Origin: Streptomyces sp. KL109B
GTDB lineage: Bacteria; Actinomycetota; Actinomycetes; Streptomycetales; Streptomycetaceae
Length of the DNA stretch: 64,000 bases
Assembly (NCBI RefSeq): GCF_030766935.1
Contig: NZ_JASERL010000004.1
Coordinates: 186,001-250,000, forward strand
Reading direction: 5' to 3'
Numbering within the stretch: position 1 is the first letter of the stretch; each line of letters opens with the position of its first letter. A program made the position numbers and the translations under genes. Shown here piece by piece: positions 50,570 through 59,486 of the stretch. The notes below the pieces were generated by a model. It worked only from the letters and a program-made list of their open reading frames with translations, had not been told where the DNA came from and did not search any database.

Positions 50570-51241
50570 TCAGCGCGGGAGCGTGCACTTCAGGTCTCGC
50601 GCGCCCGGCAGTGCCCGCAGGATGTCCTTGCGGGCGTCGCCGACGCCCCAGCCGGTTTCCCAGTCCTGGCGGTCCTCGGGGTGCACCGGGGTGCGGATCA
50701 GGGTGTACGTGCCGGGCTTGAGGTCCTGGCGGGCGAGGCCGTCGAGGGTCACGGCGAAGGTGGGGTGTTCGCGGGCCGAGCGTTCGGGGCGGTAGTAGCG
50801 CTTGACCTTGAGGACGACGCGTACGTCACCGTCGTCGCGCGCCGTGACGCTGATCACGCGCCCCTCCACCAGCACCCGCGAACAGGCGATGTGCATCTCC
50901 GGCGAGTAGCCGGTCTGCCCGCCGCTGTCCTTCGCCGCGGACTTGTCGGACGCGCCCAGGTCCCCGCTGTCCCCGGGCGCGGTCACCCCGAGCCACACCA
51001 ACCCCGCGAAGAGCGAGGCGACGCAGGCCGCGACCAGGCCCCCGAACGCGAGTCGCAGCGGACGTCGGCGCCGCACCGGCACCGGTTCCCGGTCCGGGCG
51101 GGACGCCAGCGCGTCGCCGAGGCCCCGTACCTGGTCCCGCAGGAGCGCGACGTCGGCCGCCAGCTCCGCCGCCCGCGCGTCGTCGTCCGGCAGCGGTTCC
51201 CCGGTCACCGCCAGCATCAGCAGCCGGTCCTCGGGCTCCAT
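50570..51241 (-). CDS. Putative membrane anti-sigma-like partner of the ECF sigma factor
   Basis: 223 residues: a cytoplasmic head (about 1-65, acidic then Arg-rich), one membrane helix (LRLAFGGLVAACVASLFAGLVWLGV), and an outside domain of about 130 residues with two cysteines (IACSRV and LKCTLPR). The layout matches regulators encoded directly after ECF sigma genes. The head lacks the HxxxCxxC zinc motif of ZAS anti-sigma factors, so an anti-sigma role is inferred from position only. It starts one base after the sigma stop, so the two are co-translated. Confidence 0.72.
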   Translation of the reverse strand: MEPEDRLLMLAVTGEPLPDDDARAAELAADVALLRDQVRGLGDALASRPDREPVPVRRRRPLRLAFGGLVAACVASLFAGLVWLGVTAPGDSGDLGASDKSAAKDSGGQTGYSPEMHIACSRVLVEGRVISVTARDDGDVRVVLKVKRYYRPERSAREHPTFAVTLDGLARQDLKPGTYTLIRTPVHPEDRQDWETGWGVGDARKDILRALPGARDLKCTLPR

Positions 51242-51242
51242 G

Positions 51243-51758
51243 TCACACCACCTCCCCTTCGCGCAGCCGCACCCGCAGCATCCGCACCGCCGTGTGCAGG
51301 CGGCTCTTCACGGTGCCCTCGGGAACGCCCAGTTCCGCCGCGATGTCGCGGACCGGCAGATCCGCGTAGAAGCGGAGGACCACCACCTGACGCTGCTCGT
51401 CCGGGAGCTGGTCGAGGCCCTGGGCCACCGCCATCGAAAGGACACGGGTGTCGGCGGCGTCCCGCGCGTCCTCCTGGCGCAGCGCGGCGAGCCGTTCGCC
51501 GAGGCGTTCCTGGCGGCGGCGGGCGCGGTGCCAGTCCATGGCGAGGTTGGAGGCGACGACCGCCGCCCAGGCGGAGACGTCGCGGGGCGCGTCCTCGCCC
51601 TTCGCGGCCCGTTCGAGCAGCCGCAGCCGCACTTGCTGCACGCCGTCCGGCAGGTCCGCGTACGGCACCCCGCCCAGCGACAGCACGGCGCGCACCCGGT
51701 CCTCGACGGCCGCGTCCAGGGGGTCGTCCGGCCGACCCCTCGGTTTTCTGCGCAGCAC
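51243..51758 (-). CDS. ECF-type RNA polymerase sigma factor
   Basis: 171 residues. Region 2 (DVSAWAAVVASNLAMDWHRARRR) binds core polymerase and the -10 element. Region 4 (LPDEQRQVVVLRFYADLPVR then DIAAELGVPEGTVKSRLHTA) binds -35. Full length for the ECF group. The GTG at 51758 follows GGGGAGG with six bases. It is followed one base later by a membrane protein, a common regulator arrangement, and is divergent from asd. Target promoters and inducing signal unknown. Confidence 0.92.
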   Translation of the reverse strand: MLRRKPRGRPDDPLDAAVEDRVRAVLSLGGVPYADLPDGVQQVRLRLLERAAKGEDAPRDVSAWAAVVASNLAMDWHRARRRQERLGERLAALRQEDARDAADTRVLSMAVAQGLDQLPDEQRQVVVLRFYADLPVRDIAAELGVPEGTVKSRLHTAVRMLRVRLREGEVV

Positions 51759-51958
51759 TCGGCGCCTCCCCTCCCCGCGTACGCCCTACGACGCCGTGGG
51801 GGCCCGAAACGTTCACGCGAAACTGTGGCCAGCGCCATACCGTCCCGGACCACGGACAATGGATTGGACAAGCGGGTCCTGGACAGACGCATCATGGACA
51901 CATCCCGTCAGGCCGGATGGCCGCTTGCACGAGTTGCACGAAAATCACGGAGGACCCT

Positions 51959-52984
51959 GTGAAGGTCGGAATCGTCGGAGCCACCGGTCAGGTCGGCACG
52001 GTCATGCGCAAGATCCTTGTCGAGCGGGCCTTCCCGATCGACGAGCTGCGCCTGTTCGCGTCGGCCCGCAGCGCGGGCAAGGTGCTTGACGGGGTGACGA
52101 TCGAGGACGCGTCGACGGCCGACTACAGCGGCCTGGACATTGTTCTCTTCTCCGCCGGCGGCGCCACGTCCAAGGCGCTCGCCGAGAAGGTCGCCGCGCA
52201 GGGCCCGGTCGTCATCGACAACTCCTCGGCCTGGCGCAAGGACCCCGAGGTTCCGCTCGTCGTCTCCGAGGTCAACCCGCACGCCATCGCGAACCGCCCC
52301 AAGGGCATCATCGCGAACCCGAACTGCACGACGATGGCCGCGATGCCGGTACTTAAGCCGCTGCACGCGGAGGCGGGACTCGAAGCCCTGACCGTCGCCA
52401 CGTACCAGGCGGTCTCCGGCTCCGGCCTGGCCGGTGTCGCCGAGCTGCACGGCCAGGCGCAGAAGGTCGTCGCCGAGGCCGACAAGCTGACGCACGACGG
52501 CGGGGCGGTCGACTTCCCGGAGCCGGACGTGTACGCGCGCCCCATCGCGTTCAACGTGCTGCCCATGGCCGGCTCGGTCGTCGACGACGGCCTGAACGAG
52601 ACGGACGAGGAGCAGAAGCTCCGCAACGAGTCCCGCAAGATCCTGGAGATCCCGGACCTGAAGGTCTCCGGCACGTGCGTGCGCGTTCCCGTCTTCTCCG
52701 GGCACTCCCTCCAGGTGAACGCCCGTTTCGCCCGCCCGATCTCCCCGGCCCGCGCCACGGAGCTGCTCGCGAAGGCGGAGGGCGTCGAGCTCTCCGACAT
52801 CCCGACCCCGCTCCAGGCGGCCGGCAAGGACCCGTCGTACGTGGGCCGCATCCGTAACGACGAGACCGTCGACAACGGCCGGGGCCTCGCCCTCTTCCTC
52901 TCCAACGACAACCTCCGCAAGGGCGCCGCGCTGAACGCGGTGCAGATCGCGGAGCTGGTGGCGAAGGAGCTGTCCGCCAAGTAG
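51959..52984 (+). CDS. asd: Aspartate-semialdehyde dehydrogenase
   Basis: 341 residues. Reduces aspartyl phosphate to aspartate semialdehyde, the branch point to lysine, diaminopimelate, threonine and methionine. NADP-binding GATGQVGTVM near residues 7-16. The catalytic cysteine is in NPNCTTMAA near 124, the active-site His in FSGHSLQV. The start is GTG 51959 (MKVGIVGATGQ), seven bases after CGGAGG. The lysC gene that usually accompanies asd is not adjacent here. Codon use is very GC3-rich. Confidence 0.96.
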   Translation: MKVGIVGATGQVGTVMRKILVERAFPIDELRLFASARSAGKVLDGVTIEDASTADYSGLDIVLFSAGGATSKALAEKVAAQGPVVIDNSSAWRKDPEVPLVVSEVNPHAIANRPKGIIANPNCTTMAAMPVLKPLHAEAGLEALTVATYQAVSGSGLAGVAELHGQAQKVVAEADKLTHDGGAVDFPEPDVYARPIAFNVLPMAGSVVDDGLNETDEEQKLRNESRKILEIPDLKVSGTCVRVPVFSGHSLQVNARFARPISPARATELLAKAEGVELSDIPTPLQAAGKDPSYVGRIRNDETVDNGRGLALFLSNDNLRKGAALNAVQIAELVAKELSAK

Positions 52985-53011
52985 GTCTTCGCGTTGTTGC
53001 TGTGGGGGTGG

Positions 53012-53197
53012 TCACCGTTCTGGGTGCCCGCCCCCTTCGCGTACGTCGTGGGGGCGCGCCGTGTGTGCCCGCAGAAGCTCGACAGCGCGTCGCAGCGCGT
53101 CGGACCGCGATGCGAGTCCGTTGGACGCCACGTACGCGTCGATGAACGCGATGTCGTCCTCGGGCAGATCCAGATCCAGATCCAGGTTGATCTCCAT
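53012..53197 (-). CDS. Orphan ribbon-helix-helix antitoxin-like protein
   Basis: 61 residues. The head MEINLDLDLDLPEDDIAFID is the beta-strand, and AYVASNGLASRSDALRRAV forms the two helices of a CopG/ParD-like ribbon-helix-helix DNA-binding fold. The Asp-Leu repeat is encoded by a GATCTG hexamer run. Antitoxins of this kind normally precede a toxin gene, but only 27 bases separate its stop from the convergent asd stop, so no toxin fits. It follows the DUF1203 gene (40 bases downstream), with which it may be co-transcribed. Confidence 0.75.
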   Translation of the reverse strand: MEINLDLDLDLPEDDIAFIDAYVASNGLASRSDALRRAVELLRAHTARPHDVREGGGHPER

Positions 53198-53237
53198 GGA
53201 GGCGAGCCTGGCAGGCCGCACGGACGGAAGCAGCCGG

Positions 53238-53741
53238 TCAGGGACGCCGCACCGCAAAGTGGTAACACCCGTACTCCAGCGCCCTGACGTGCACAAGCAC
53301 CACCCGCGGGTCCGCGAACGCCTCGTCGAAGGCGGTGCCGAAGGCCGATGTGCCGTCGGCCGGGATCTCCAGAAGTGCGCCGCCGACGATGTGCCCGCGG
53401 GCGTCGTAGCGGCGGACGGTGCGGCGGGCACCGGCGCGGTCGAAGGGGTAGCGGTCGCCGGGGACGTAGCCGCCGCAGTCCTCAACGTGAATGAAGACCG
53501 GGCCCTGCTCGTCGTACGCGCCCGGGGTCGCACCCGTCTGTGCCGCCCAGCGGCGCAGGGGAGCGTACGAGACGAGGGCGATGCGCTCGCCCTCCGCGGC
53601 GGGGCGCAGGCAGCAGCGGAGCGGGGAGCCGACCGCGTCGCCGGTCGCGGTGAACGGGCGCGGGGCCCGGCCCGCGTCGTCGGTGTCGCGAAGTTCCTTG
53701 AGGGCGGCCTGGTCGATGGGGTGTGCGAGGTACCTGGTCAT
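53238..53741 (-). CDS. DUF1203 domain-containing protein
   Basis: 167 residues, cytoplasmic. The family pattern is seen in SPLRCCLRPAAEGERIALVS, GPVFIHVEDCGGY, RRTVRRYDARGHIVGGALLE and ALEYGCYHFAVRRP. The function of DUF1203 is unknown. It starts at ATG 53741 and is followed 40 bases later by the ribbon-helix-helix gene. Divergent from the second aminopeptidase N gene, sharing a 138-base promoter region. Confidence 0.85.
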   Translation of the reverse strand: MTRYLAHPIDQAALKELRDTDDAGRAPRPFTATGDAVGSPLRCCLRPAAEGERIALVSYAPLRRWAAQTGATPGAYDEQGPVFIHVEDCGGYVPGDRYPFDRAGARRTVRRYDARGHIVGGALLEIPADGTSAFGTAFDEAFADPRVVLVHVRALEYGCYHFAVRRP

Positions 53742-53879
53742 GGGTCCAGAGTCGCTCCGCGCGGACGTGTTCACCGGCGGGAAACGGACATCGCCTTCGC
53801 CGTGCCCGCGTGGAAGGATGACCGGAAACGTCACATACGTAGGGCGTAGAACGTAGACCGCTTAATAGGAGATGACCGC

Positions 53880-56453
53880 GTGCCTGGCACCAATCTGACC
53901 CGTGAAGAGGCGCAGCAGCGGGCGAAGCTGCTCACCGTTGACTCGTACGAGATCGATCTCGACCTCTCCGGCGCGCAGGAGGGCGGCACGTTCCGGTCGG
54001 TGACCACCGTGCGCTTCGACAGCGCGGAGGCGGGCGCCGAATCGTTCATCGACCTCATCGCCGACGCCGTGCACGAGGCGGTGCTCAACGGCAAGTCGCT
54101 GGACGTCGCCGCCGTGTTCCGGGATTCGCGGATCGCGCTCAAGCACTTGGAGGCGGGGCCGAACGAGCTGCGGGTCGTCGCCGACTGCGCGTACACGAAC
54201 ACGGGTGAGGGACTGCACCGGTTCGTCGACCCGGTCGACCAACAGGCTTATCTCTACACGCAGTTCGAGGTGCCGGACGCGCGGCGTGTGTTCGCGAGCT
54301 TCGAACAGCCCGACCTCAAGGGCACGTTCCAGTTCACGGTGAAGGCGCCGAGCGGCTGGACCGTGATCTCCAACTCGCCGACGCCGGAGCCGAAGGACGA
54401 CGTCTGGGCCTTCGAGCCGACGCCGCGCATCTCGACGTACATCACGGCGCTGATCGTCGGCCCGTACCACTCGGTGCACTCGTCGTACGAGAACGCGGAG
54501 ACGGGCCAGTCCGTCCCGCTCGGCATCTACTGCCGGCCGTCCCTCGCCGAGTTCCTCGACTCGGACGCGATCTTCGAGGTGACGCGGCAGGGTTTCGACT
54601 GGTTCCAGGAGAAGTTCGACTACGCGTACCCCTTCGCCAAGTACGACCAGCTGTTCGTGCCGGAGTTCAACGCCGGGGCGATGGAGAACGCGGGCGCCGT
54701 CACCATTCGCGACCAGTACGTGTTCCGGTCGAAGGTGACCGACGCCGCGTACGAGGTGCGGGCCGCGACGATCCTGCACGAGCTGGCCCACATGTGGTTC
54801 GGCGACCTCGTCACCATGGAGTGGTGGAACGACCTGTGGCTGAACGAGTCGTTCGCGACGTTCGCCGAGGCCGCCTGCCAGGCGTACGCGCCGGACTCGA
54901 AGTGGCCGCACTCGTGGACGACGTTCGCCAACCAGATGAAGACGTGGGCGTACCGGCAGGACCAACTGCCGTCCACGCACCCGATCATGGCGGACATCAG
55001 CGACCTCGATGATGTGCTCGTCAACTTCGACGGCATCACGTACGCGAAGGGGGCCTCGGTCCTCAAGCAGCTCGTCGCGTACGTCGGCATGGACGAGTTC
55101 TTCCAGGGTGTGCAGGCGTACTTCAAGCGGCACGCGTTCGGCAACACGCGGCTCAGCGATCTGCTGGGCGCCCTTGAGGAGACCAGTGGGCGCGACCTGA
55201 AGTCCTGGTCGAAGGCGTGGCTGGAGACGGCCGGGATCAACATCCTGCGCCCGGAGATCGAGACCGACGAGGGCGGCGTCATCACCTCCTTCGCCGTCCG
55301 CCAGGAGGCCCCGGCGCTGCCCGAGGGCGCCAAGGGCGAGGCGACGCTGCGCCCGCACCGCATCGCCATCGGCCTGTACGACCTCGACGCCGAGAGCGAC
55401 AAGCTGATGCGCGGCGAGCGCATCGAACTCGACGTCACGGCCACGGAGTTGACGCAGGTACCGGGCCTGGTCGGCAAGCACCGCCCCGCGGTGATCCTGC
55501 TCAACGACGACGACCTCTCCTACGCGAAGGTCCGCCTCGACGAGGACTCCCTCGCCGTCGTCACCCGACACCTCGGCGACTTCGAGGCCTCGCTGCCGCG
55601 CGCGCTGTGCTGGGCCTCCGCCTGGGACATGACGCGGGACGCGGAGCTGTCGACGAGCGCGTACCTGGACCTGGTCCTGTCGGGGATCGGCAAGGAGTCC
55701 GACATCGGCGTGGTCCAGTCGCTGCACCGCCAGGTGAAGCTGGCCATCGACCTGTACGCGGCCCCGGCGAACCGCGACGCGCTCCAGACCCGCTGGACCG
55801 AGGCGGCACTCGCCCACCTGCAGACGGCCGACGAGGGCAGCGACCACCAGCTTGCGTGGGCCCGCGCGTTCGCCGCTTCGGCCCGTACGCCGCAGCAACT
55901 CGAACTGCTGGTCGCCCTGTTGGAGGGCCGCGAGACGGTCGAGGGCCTGGCTGTCGACACCGAGCTGCGCTGGGCGTTCGTGCAGCGGCTCGCGGCGGCC
56001 GGGCGGTACGACGAGGCGGAGATCGCCGCGGAGTACGAGCGGGACAGGACGGCCGCCGGTGAACGGCACGCCGCGACGGCGCGCGCGGCCCGTCCGTCCG
56101 CCGATGCCAAGGCGGAGGCGTGGGCCTCGGTCGTCGAGTCCGACAGCCTGCCGAATGCGGTGCAGGAGGCGGTGATCGGCGGCTTCGTCCAGACCGACCA
56201 GCGCGAACTGCTCGCCCCGTACACGGAGAAGTACTTCGCGGCACTGAAGTCCGTCTGGGACTCCCGCTCCCACGAGATGGCCCAGCAGATCGCGATCGGC
56301 CTCTACCCGGCGATCCAGGTCGAGCGGCAGACCCTGACCGCCACGGACGCCTGGCTGTCCTCGGCCGAGCCGAGCGCGGCGCTGCGACGCCTGGTCTCGG
56401 AGTCGCGGGCGGGCGTCGAGCGTGCGCTGAAGGCACAGGGCGCGGACGCGTAA
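53880..56453 (+). CDS. pepN: Aminopeptidase N, paralogue 2 (M1 zinc metallopeptidase)
   Basis: 857 residues. GAMEN in AGAMENAGAV near 267, zinc site HELAHMWFGDL near 301 with the third ligand in WLNESFATF, and a full C-terminal helical domain. Cytoplasmic; trims N-terminal residues during peptide turnover. The GTG at 53880 follows TAGGAG. It is roughly the same length as the paralogue at 34203-36836 and shares its start (MPG-NL-R-EA), but the two differ throughout, so the duplication is old. From memory of S. coelicolor this copy occupies the usual pepN position near asd. Strong terminator follows. Confidence 0.95.
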   Translation: MPGTNLTREEAQQRAKLLTVDSYEIDLDLSGAQEGGTFRSVTTVRFDSAEAGAESFIDLIADAVHEAVLNGKSLDVAAVFRDSRIALKHLEAGPNELRVVADCAYTNTGEGLHRFVDPVDQQAYLYTQFEVPDARRVFASFEQPDLKGTFQFTVKAPSGWTVISNSPTPEPKDDVWAFEPTPRISTYITALIVGPYHSVHSSYENAETGQSVPLGIYCRPSLAEFLDSDAIFEVTRQGFDWFQEKFDYAYPFAKYDQLFVPEFNAGAMENAGAVTIRDQYVFRSKVTDAAYEVRAATILHELAHMWFGDLVTMEWWNDLWLNESFATFAEAACQAYAPDSKWPHSWTTFANQMKTWAYRQDQLPSTHPIMADISDLDDVLVNFDGITYAKGASVLKQLVAYVGMDEFFQGVQAYFKRHAFGNTRLSDLLGALEETSGRDLKSWSKAWLETAGINILRPEIETDEGGVITSFAVRQEAPALPEGAKGEATLRPHRIAIGLYDLDAESDKLMRGERIELDVTATELTQVPGLVGKHRPAVILLNDDDLSYAKVRLDEDSLAVVTRHLGDFEASLPRALCWASAWDMTRDAELSTSAYLDLVLSGIGKESDIGVVQSLHRQVKLAIDLYAAPANRDALQTRWTEAALAHLQTADEGSDHQLAWARAFAASARTPQQLELLVALLEGRETVEGLAVDTELRWAFVQRLAAAGRYDEAEIAAEYERDRTAAGERHAATARAARPSADAKAEAWASVVESDSLPNAVQEAVIGGFVQTDQRELLAPYTEKYFAALKSVWDSRSHEMAQQIAIGLYPAIQVERQTLTATDAWLSSAEPSAALRRLVSESRAGVERALKAQGADA

Positions 56454-56457
56454 CCAC

Positions 56458-56505
56458 AGCGAGAAGGGGTGCCGGTCCCTGCTGGGACCGGCACCCCTTC
56501 TCGCT
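56458..56505. terminator. Very strong terminator after the second pepN
   Basis: Perfect 22-bp stem beginning AGCGAGAAGGGGTGCCGG, four-base TGCT loop, five bases past the stop codon. It also lies just past the convergent PIN toxin gene. Confidence 0.88.
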
Positions 56506-56538
56506 GCGCTCCTTGCCGCGCTTTCCGCTCTGTGCGGA

Positions 56539-56946
56539 TCACACCGTCATGATCCGCACCAACGAGTCGAGCCCCTTGAAGTCGTCCGTGTTGCGCGTGA
56601 AGAGAGGCAGGTCCTCCGCGGCCGCGATGGCCGCGATGAGCAGGTCCATCTTGCGGGGGCGGGGATCACGGCCCGCCTTCAGAATGAGCGCGACGATCGT
56701 GCCGAAGCGCCGAGCCGCCTCCCGGCCGAACGGGATCGCATCGAACTCGGCCTCCACATCGGACAGCCGCTGAGCCCGCTCCATCATCACCACCGGATCC
56801 TTGGCCATGGCCACGCCCTGCGCGAGCTCGGCGAGGACGACCGACGGCACCGCGATCTCCAGCGGCAGCCGGGCCGGATCGATGTCGGGCAGATCGATGA
56901 CGGCACAGGTGTCGAGGAGCCCCCGGGGCAGCCTCCCCTGTGTCAC
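56539..56946 (-). CDS. PIN-domain toxin (VapC-like ribonuclease)
   Basis: 135 residues. The PIN acidic triad and tail are visible: LLDTCAVIDLPD (first Asp), SVVLAELAQG (Glu), KMDLLIAAIAAAEDLPLFTR and NTDDFKGLD. Family toxins cleave specific tRNAs or rRNA and are neutralised by the antitoxin encoded just before. The start is GTG 56946, overlapping the antitoxin TGA by four bases (GTGA) with GGGAG six bases upstream; GTG 56958 is an alternative. Whether it is active is unknown. Confidence 0.88.
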   Translation of the reverse strand: MTQGRLPRGLLDTCAVIDLPDIDPARLPLEIAVPSVVLAELAQGVAMAKDPVVMMERAQRLSDVEAEFDAIPFGREAARRFGTIVALILKAGRDPRPRKMDLLIAAIAAAEDLPLFTRNTDDFKGLDSLVRIMTV

Positions 56947-57215
56947 CGCTGCTCCCACGGATCGTCACCGAGGCGTTCCTCGTCACCGAAGAACGCCTCG
57001 GCTTCCTCGCGCATCGCGCGATGGTCCACACGCGGCGCATTGCGCCACTTGGCCTGCAGTTCCTCCGCGGGCACGAATCGCCGCCGCGCTGCCAGTGGCC
57101 GCACCTCGGCGATCTCTATCCCGTTTCGCGTGATGTGGTACGTCTCGCCGGCCGCGACATCGTCCAGGACCGCCTTGGACCGCGCCGCGAGCTCTCGCTG
57201 CGTGATGGTCTTCAT
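56943..57215 (-). CDS. Phd/YefM-family antitoxin
   Basis: 90 residues. Begins MKTITQRELAARSKAVLDDV, the Phd DNA-binding head, then YHITRNGIEIAEV (beta hairpin) and an acidic/aromatic C-terminus (EEAEAFFGDEERLGDDPWE) that wraps the toxin. Autoregulation of the pair by the antitoxin is usual (family knowledge). Four-base stop/start overlap with the toxin. Placed between the second pepN and the allantoicase gene. Confidence 0.9.
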   Translation of the reverse strand: MKTITQRELAARSKAVLDDVAAGETYHITRNGIEIAEVRPLAARRRFVPAEELQAKWRNAPRVDHRAMREEAEAFFGDEERLGDDPWEQR

Positions 57216-57296
57216 GCAGCAAGCGTAACGCGGCGCATTACACCGCACCACCGCGTAATACGTAGCGGCCGGCAGCCACTCGTCGGAGAGGCGGTT

Positions 57297-58433
57297 CTAC
57301 TGCGTGAAGCGGTCGCGCAGCGCCTCGCGGCCGGCCTCCGTCAGGGAGCCGTGCAGGCGCATGCGGGCCACGCCGCCGTCGGGGAAGGCGTCGAGGCGGA
57401 CGTGGGTGGCGACGGCTTCCTCCGGGAGCGGGAAGCGGTGCAGGGTGTCGGGCTGGAGGCGGGTGCGGGGGATGATCTCGAACCACTCGCCGGTCTCGCC
57501 GTCGCGGCCGCTCAGGGCTATCCAGCCCGCCGAGTTGCCCTTCAGGTACGCCGTGTCGATCTCGACGGCGCGGATGGTGCCCTGCGCCGCGAGGCGGAAG
57601 CGGACCCAGTCGTTGGTGTCGCGCACGCGGCGGCGGCGGTTCTCCCAGCCGTCGTCCATCTTGCGGGACGTGCCGGGCAGGATGATCTGCGTCGGCGACG
57701 AGTAGAACTTGTCGGACGCGTCCTCGTACGTGCCGCCGTTGAGGACCGAGATCAGGTCGAACGTGCCGAGCAGGTCGAGCCACTCGGGGTCCGGGACGAC
57801 CTCGCCGTGCACGCGCAGGCGGGCGATGCCGCCGTCGGGGTGCTGGCAGACCCGGACGTGCGTGTAGCGGCGCTCCGACGTGACCGTGAAGGCGTTCGCC
57901 GCGTGGCCCTTGACCTGGCTCTTCGGGACGATCTCCTCCCACTTCACGTCGTCCGCGAGGAGCTCTTCGGGGCTCGGGGAGCCGGGGACGTTCGTCGCCT
58001 GGAGGCTCACCTTCTGCGGGTAGTTGCCGCGGAAGTGCGCGGTGTCGACGATCACGCCGCGGATGACACCGGCCGCGCCGAGCCGGACGATCGCCCAGTC
58101 GTGCTCCTCCGGAGCCGGGAACGGGGAGTCCGCAGTCCCCCTGCGCCTGCGGGTCTCCCAGCCGTCCATGACCTTGCCCTTGTGCCCGAAGTGCTCCGGG
58201 TCGAAGACGGCGCGCTCGCGCAGCAGCAGGTTCTCGCGCATCGCGAAGAACTCGTCGTTCGCGGCGATGACACCGGCGCCGAGCCGCCGGTCGGCGAGGT
58301 CGACGAGCTCGACGAAGGCGTCGGCGTCACCGAAGGCGCGGTAGTCGGCGTACGGGTCGCCGCCTCCGTAGGGGGCGGCGTCGTTGGCGTGCGGGTCCTG
58401 GTCCTGGGCCTGAGCGGGTGTCGTCTGGGTCAT
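57297..58433 (-). CDS. alc: Allantoicase
   Basis: 378 residues. Splits allantoate into ureidoglycolate and urea in purine breakdown. Two related beta-sandwich repeats are visible: DEFFAMRENLLL ... KVMDGWETRRRR ... DWAIVRLGAAGVIRG in the first half and SDKFYSSPTQIILPG ... KMDDGWENRRRR ... DWVRFRLAAQGTIRA in the second. Full length. ATG 58433 (MTQTTPAQ). No allantoinase, urease or purine genes are adjacent, so it is an isolated member of the pathway. Two palindromes upstream are candidate control sites. Confidence 0.93.
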   Translation of the reverse strand: MTQTTPAQAQDQDPHANDAAPYGGGDPYADYRAFGDADAFVELVDLADRRLGAGVIAANDEFFAMRENLLLRERAVFDPEHFGHKGKVMDGWETRRRRGTADSPFPAPEEHDWAIVRLGAAGVIRGVIVDTAHFRGNYPQKVSLQATNVPGSPSPEELLADDVKWEEIVPKSQVKGHAANAFTVTSERRYTHVRVCQHPDGGIARLRVHGEVVPDPEWLDLLGTFDLISVLNGGTYEDASDKFYSSPTQIILPGTSRKMDDGWENRRRRVRDTNDWVRFRLAAQGTIRAVEIDTAYLKGNSAGWIALSGRDGETGEWFEIIPRTRLQPDTLHRFPLPEEAVATHVRLDAFPDGGVARMRLHGSLTEAGREALRDRFTQ

Positions 58434-58468
58434 GACGTCCACTGTCGGACGCGGCAAGCCGACAGGTC

Positions 58469-58486
58469 CATCGAAAGTTTCCGATG
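58469..58486. promoter_or_regulatory. Palindromic operator candidate upstream of allantoicase
   Basis: CATCG-AAAGTTTC-CGATG, near-symmetric, 36 bases before the start. GTCCATCGAAAGTTT here is identical to 63115-63129 near the end of the FAD monooxygenase. Confidence 0.45.
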
Positions 58487-58491
58487 TCACA

Positions 58492-58508
58492 TTTCAGCTG
58501 TGCTGAAA
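58492..58508. promoter_or_regulatory. LysR-type palindrome between lysR and allantoicase
   Basis: TTTCAGC-TGT-GCTGAAA; contains T-N11-A symmetry expected for LysR boxes. It lies just past the lysR stop and upstream of allantoicase. Confidence 0.5.
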
Positions 58509-58524
58509 GATCGGTCCTGAACGG

Positions 58525-59442
58525 TCACTGCTGAACGGTCAAGGCCTCCAGGACCCTGCGCACCGCCGTCCCCTCCTCCGAGCCCTTCCGTACGGCCGCC
58601 ACCACATGCCGTACGGGACGGTCCGCGCCCAGCGGGCACATCACGACACCGTCCCGCCGCGCCGCCGCCATCCGCGGCACCAGCGCGACGCCCATCCCGG
58701 CCTCGACCATGGCGAGGATCGCGGTCCAGCCGGCCGCGCTGTGCGCCTGCTCGGGCACGAACCCGGCGGCCTCGCACGCGTTCGTCGTGATCTCCGACCA
58801 GGGCCCGGACCCGCCGAAGATCCACGGCTCCCCCGCGAGATCGGCGAGCCGCAGCCCCGGCTCGCCGGCCAGCGGGTGCCCCACCGGCAGCGCGACGTCC
58901 AGCGGATCGGCGAGCAGCGGGACCCGCGTGGACTTCGGGTCGCGGGCCGTCGGCGCGTGCGCGGCGAGCGACAGGGCGAGGTCCACGTCCCCGGCGGCGA
59001 GCAGCTCGTACGCCTCCCCGGCCTCCGCCTCCCGCACCCGGACGGTGATGCCGGGGTGCGCGGAGCGCAGGTGGCGTACGGCGGGCACCACGAGCGCGGG
59101 TACGGCGGTGGAGAACGCGGCGACCCGCACCGTGCCCGTCTCCCCGTGCACCCACTGCGCCAACTCGGCGTCGGCGCGCTCCAGTTGGGCGAAGACGGCC
59201 TCCGCGTGACGCAGTACGAGCTGCGCGGCGTCGGTCAGTCGTACGCGCCGCCCGTGCGCCTCCAGGAGGGGTACGCCGAGCTGTTTGGAGAGGTTGGTGA
59301 GCTGCTGCGAGACGGCGGACGGCGTCATGAGCAGGGTCTGCGCGGTGGCGGTGACCGTGCCGCACTCCCGCAGGGTGCGCAGGATCACCAGCTTCTTCAC
59401 GTCCCACCGGTCGGGCCCCGGCACTCGCTTCTCGCTGCTCAT
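58525..59442 (-). CDS. LysR-family transcriptional regulator
   Basis: 305 residues. N-terminal winged helix (LRECGTVTATAQTLLMTPSAVSQQLTNLSKQLGVPLLE), then the periplasmic-binding-like effector domain. ATG 59442 (MSSEKRVPGPDRWD). Read toward allantoicase with an operator-like palindrome between, so it may control that gene; LysR proteins more often control divergent genes, which here would be the GNAT gene. Effector unknown. Confidence 0.88.
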   Translation of the reverse strand: MSSEKRVPGPDRWDVKKLVILRTLRECGTVTATAQTLLMTPSAVSQQLTNLSKQLGVPLLEAHGRRVRLTDAAQLVLRHAEAVFAQLERADAELAQWVHGETGTVRVAAFSTAVPALVVPAVRHLRSAHPGITVRVREAEAGEAYELLAAGDVDLALSLAAHAPTARDPKSTRVPLLADPLDVALPVGHPLAGEPGLRLADLAGEPWIFGGSGPWSEITTNACEAAGFVPEQAHSAAGWTAILAMVEAGMGVALVPRMAAARRDGVVMCPLGADRPVRHVVAAVRKGSEEGTAVRRVLEALTVQQ

Positions 59443-59486
59443 ACGCCACAACGTAACCGCTGGGGCGCGCGTTCTACGCTGGCCCC

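Noticed and set aside
50681..51958. Upstream extension of the asd reading frame
   Set aside because: The true start is GTG 51959 with a good ribosome site. The extension overlaps the sigma-factor and partner genes on the other strand and has no homology features.
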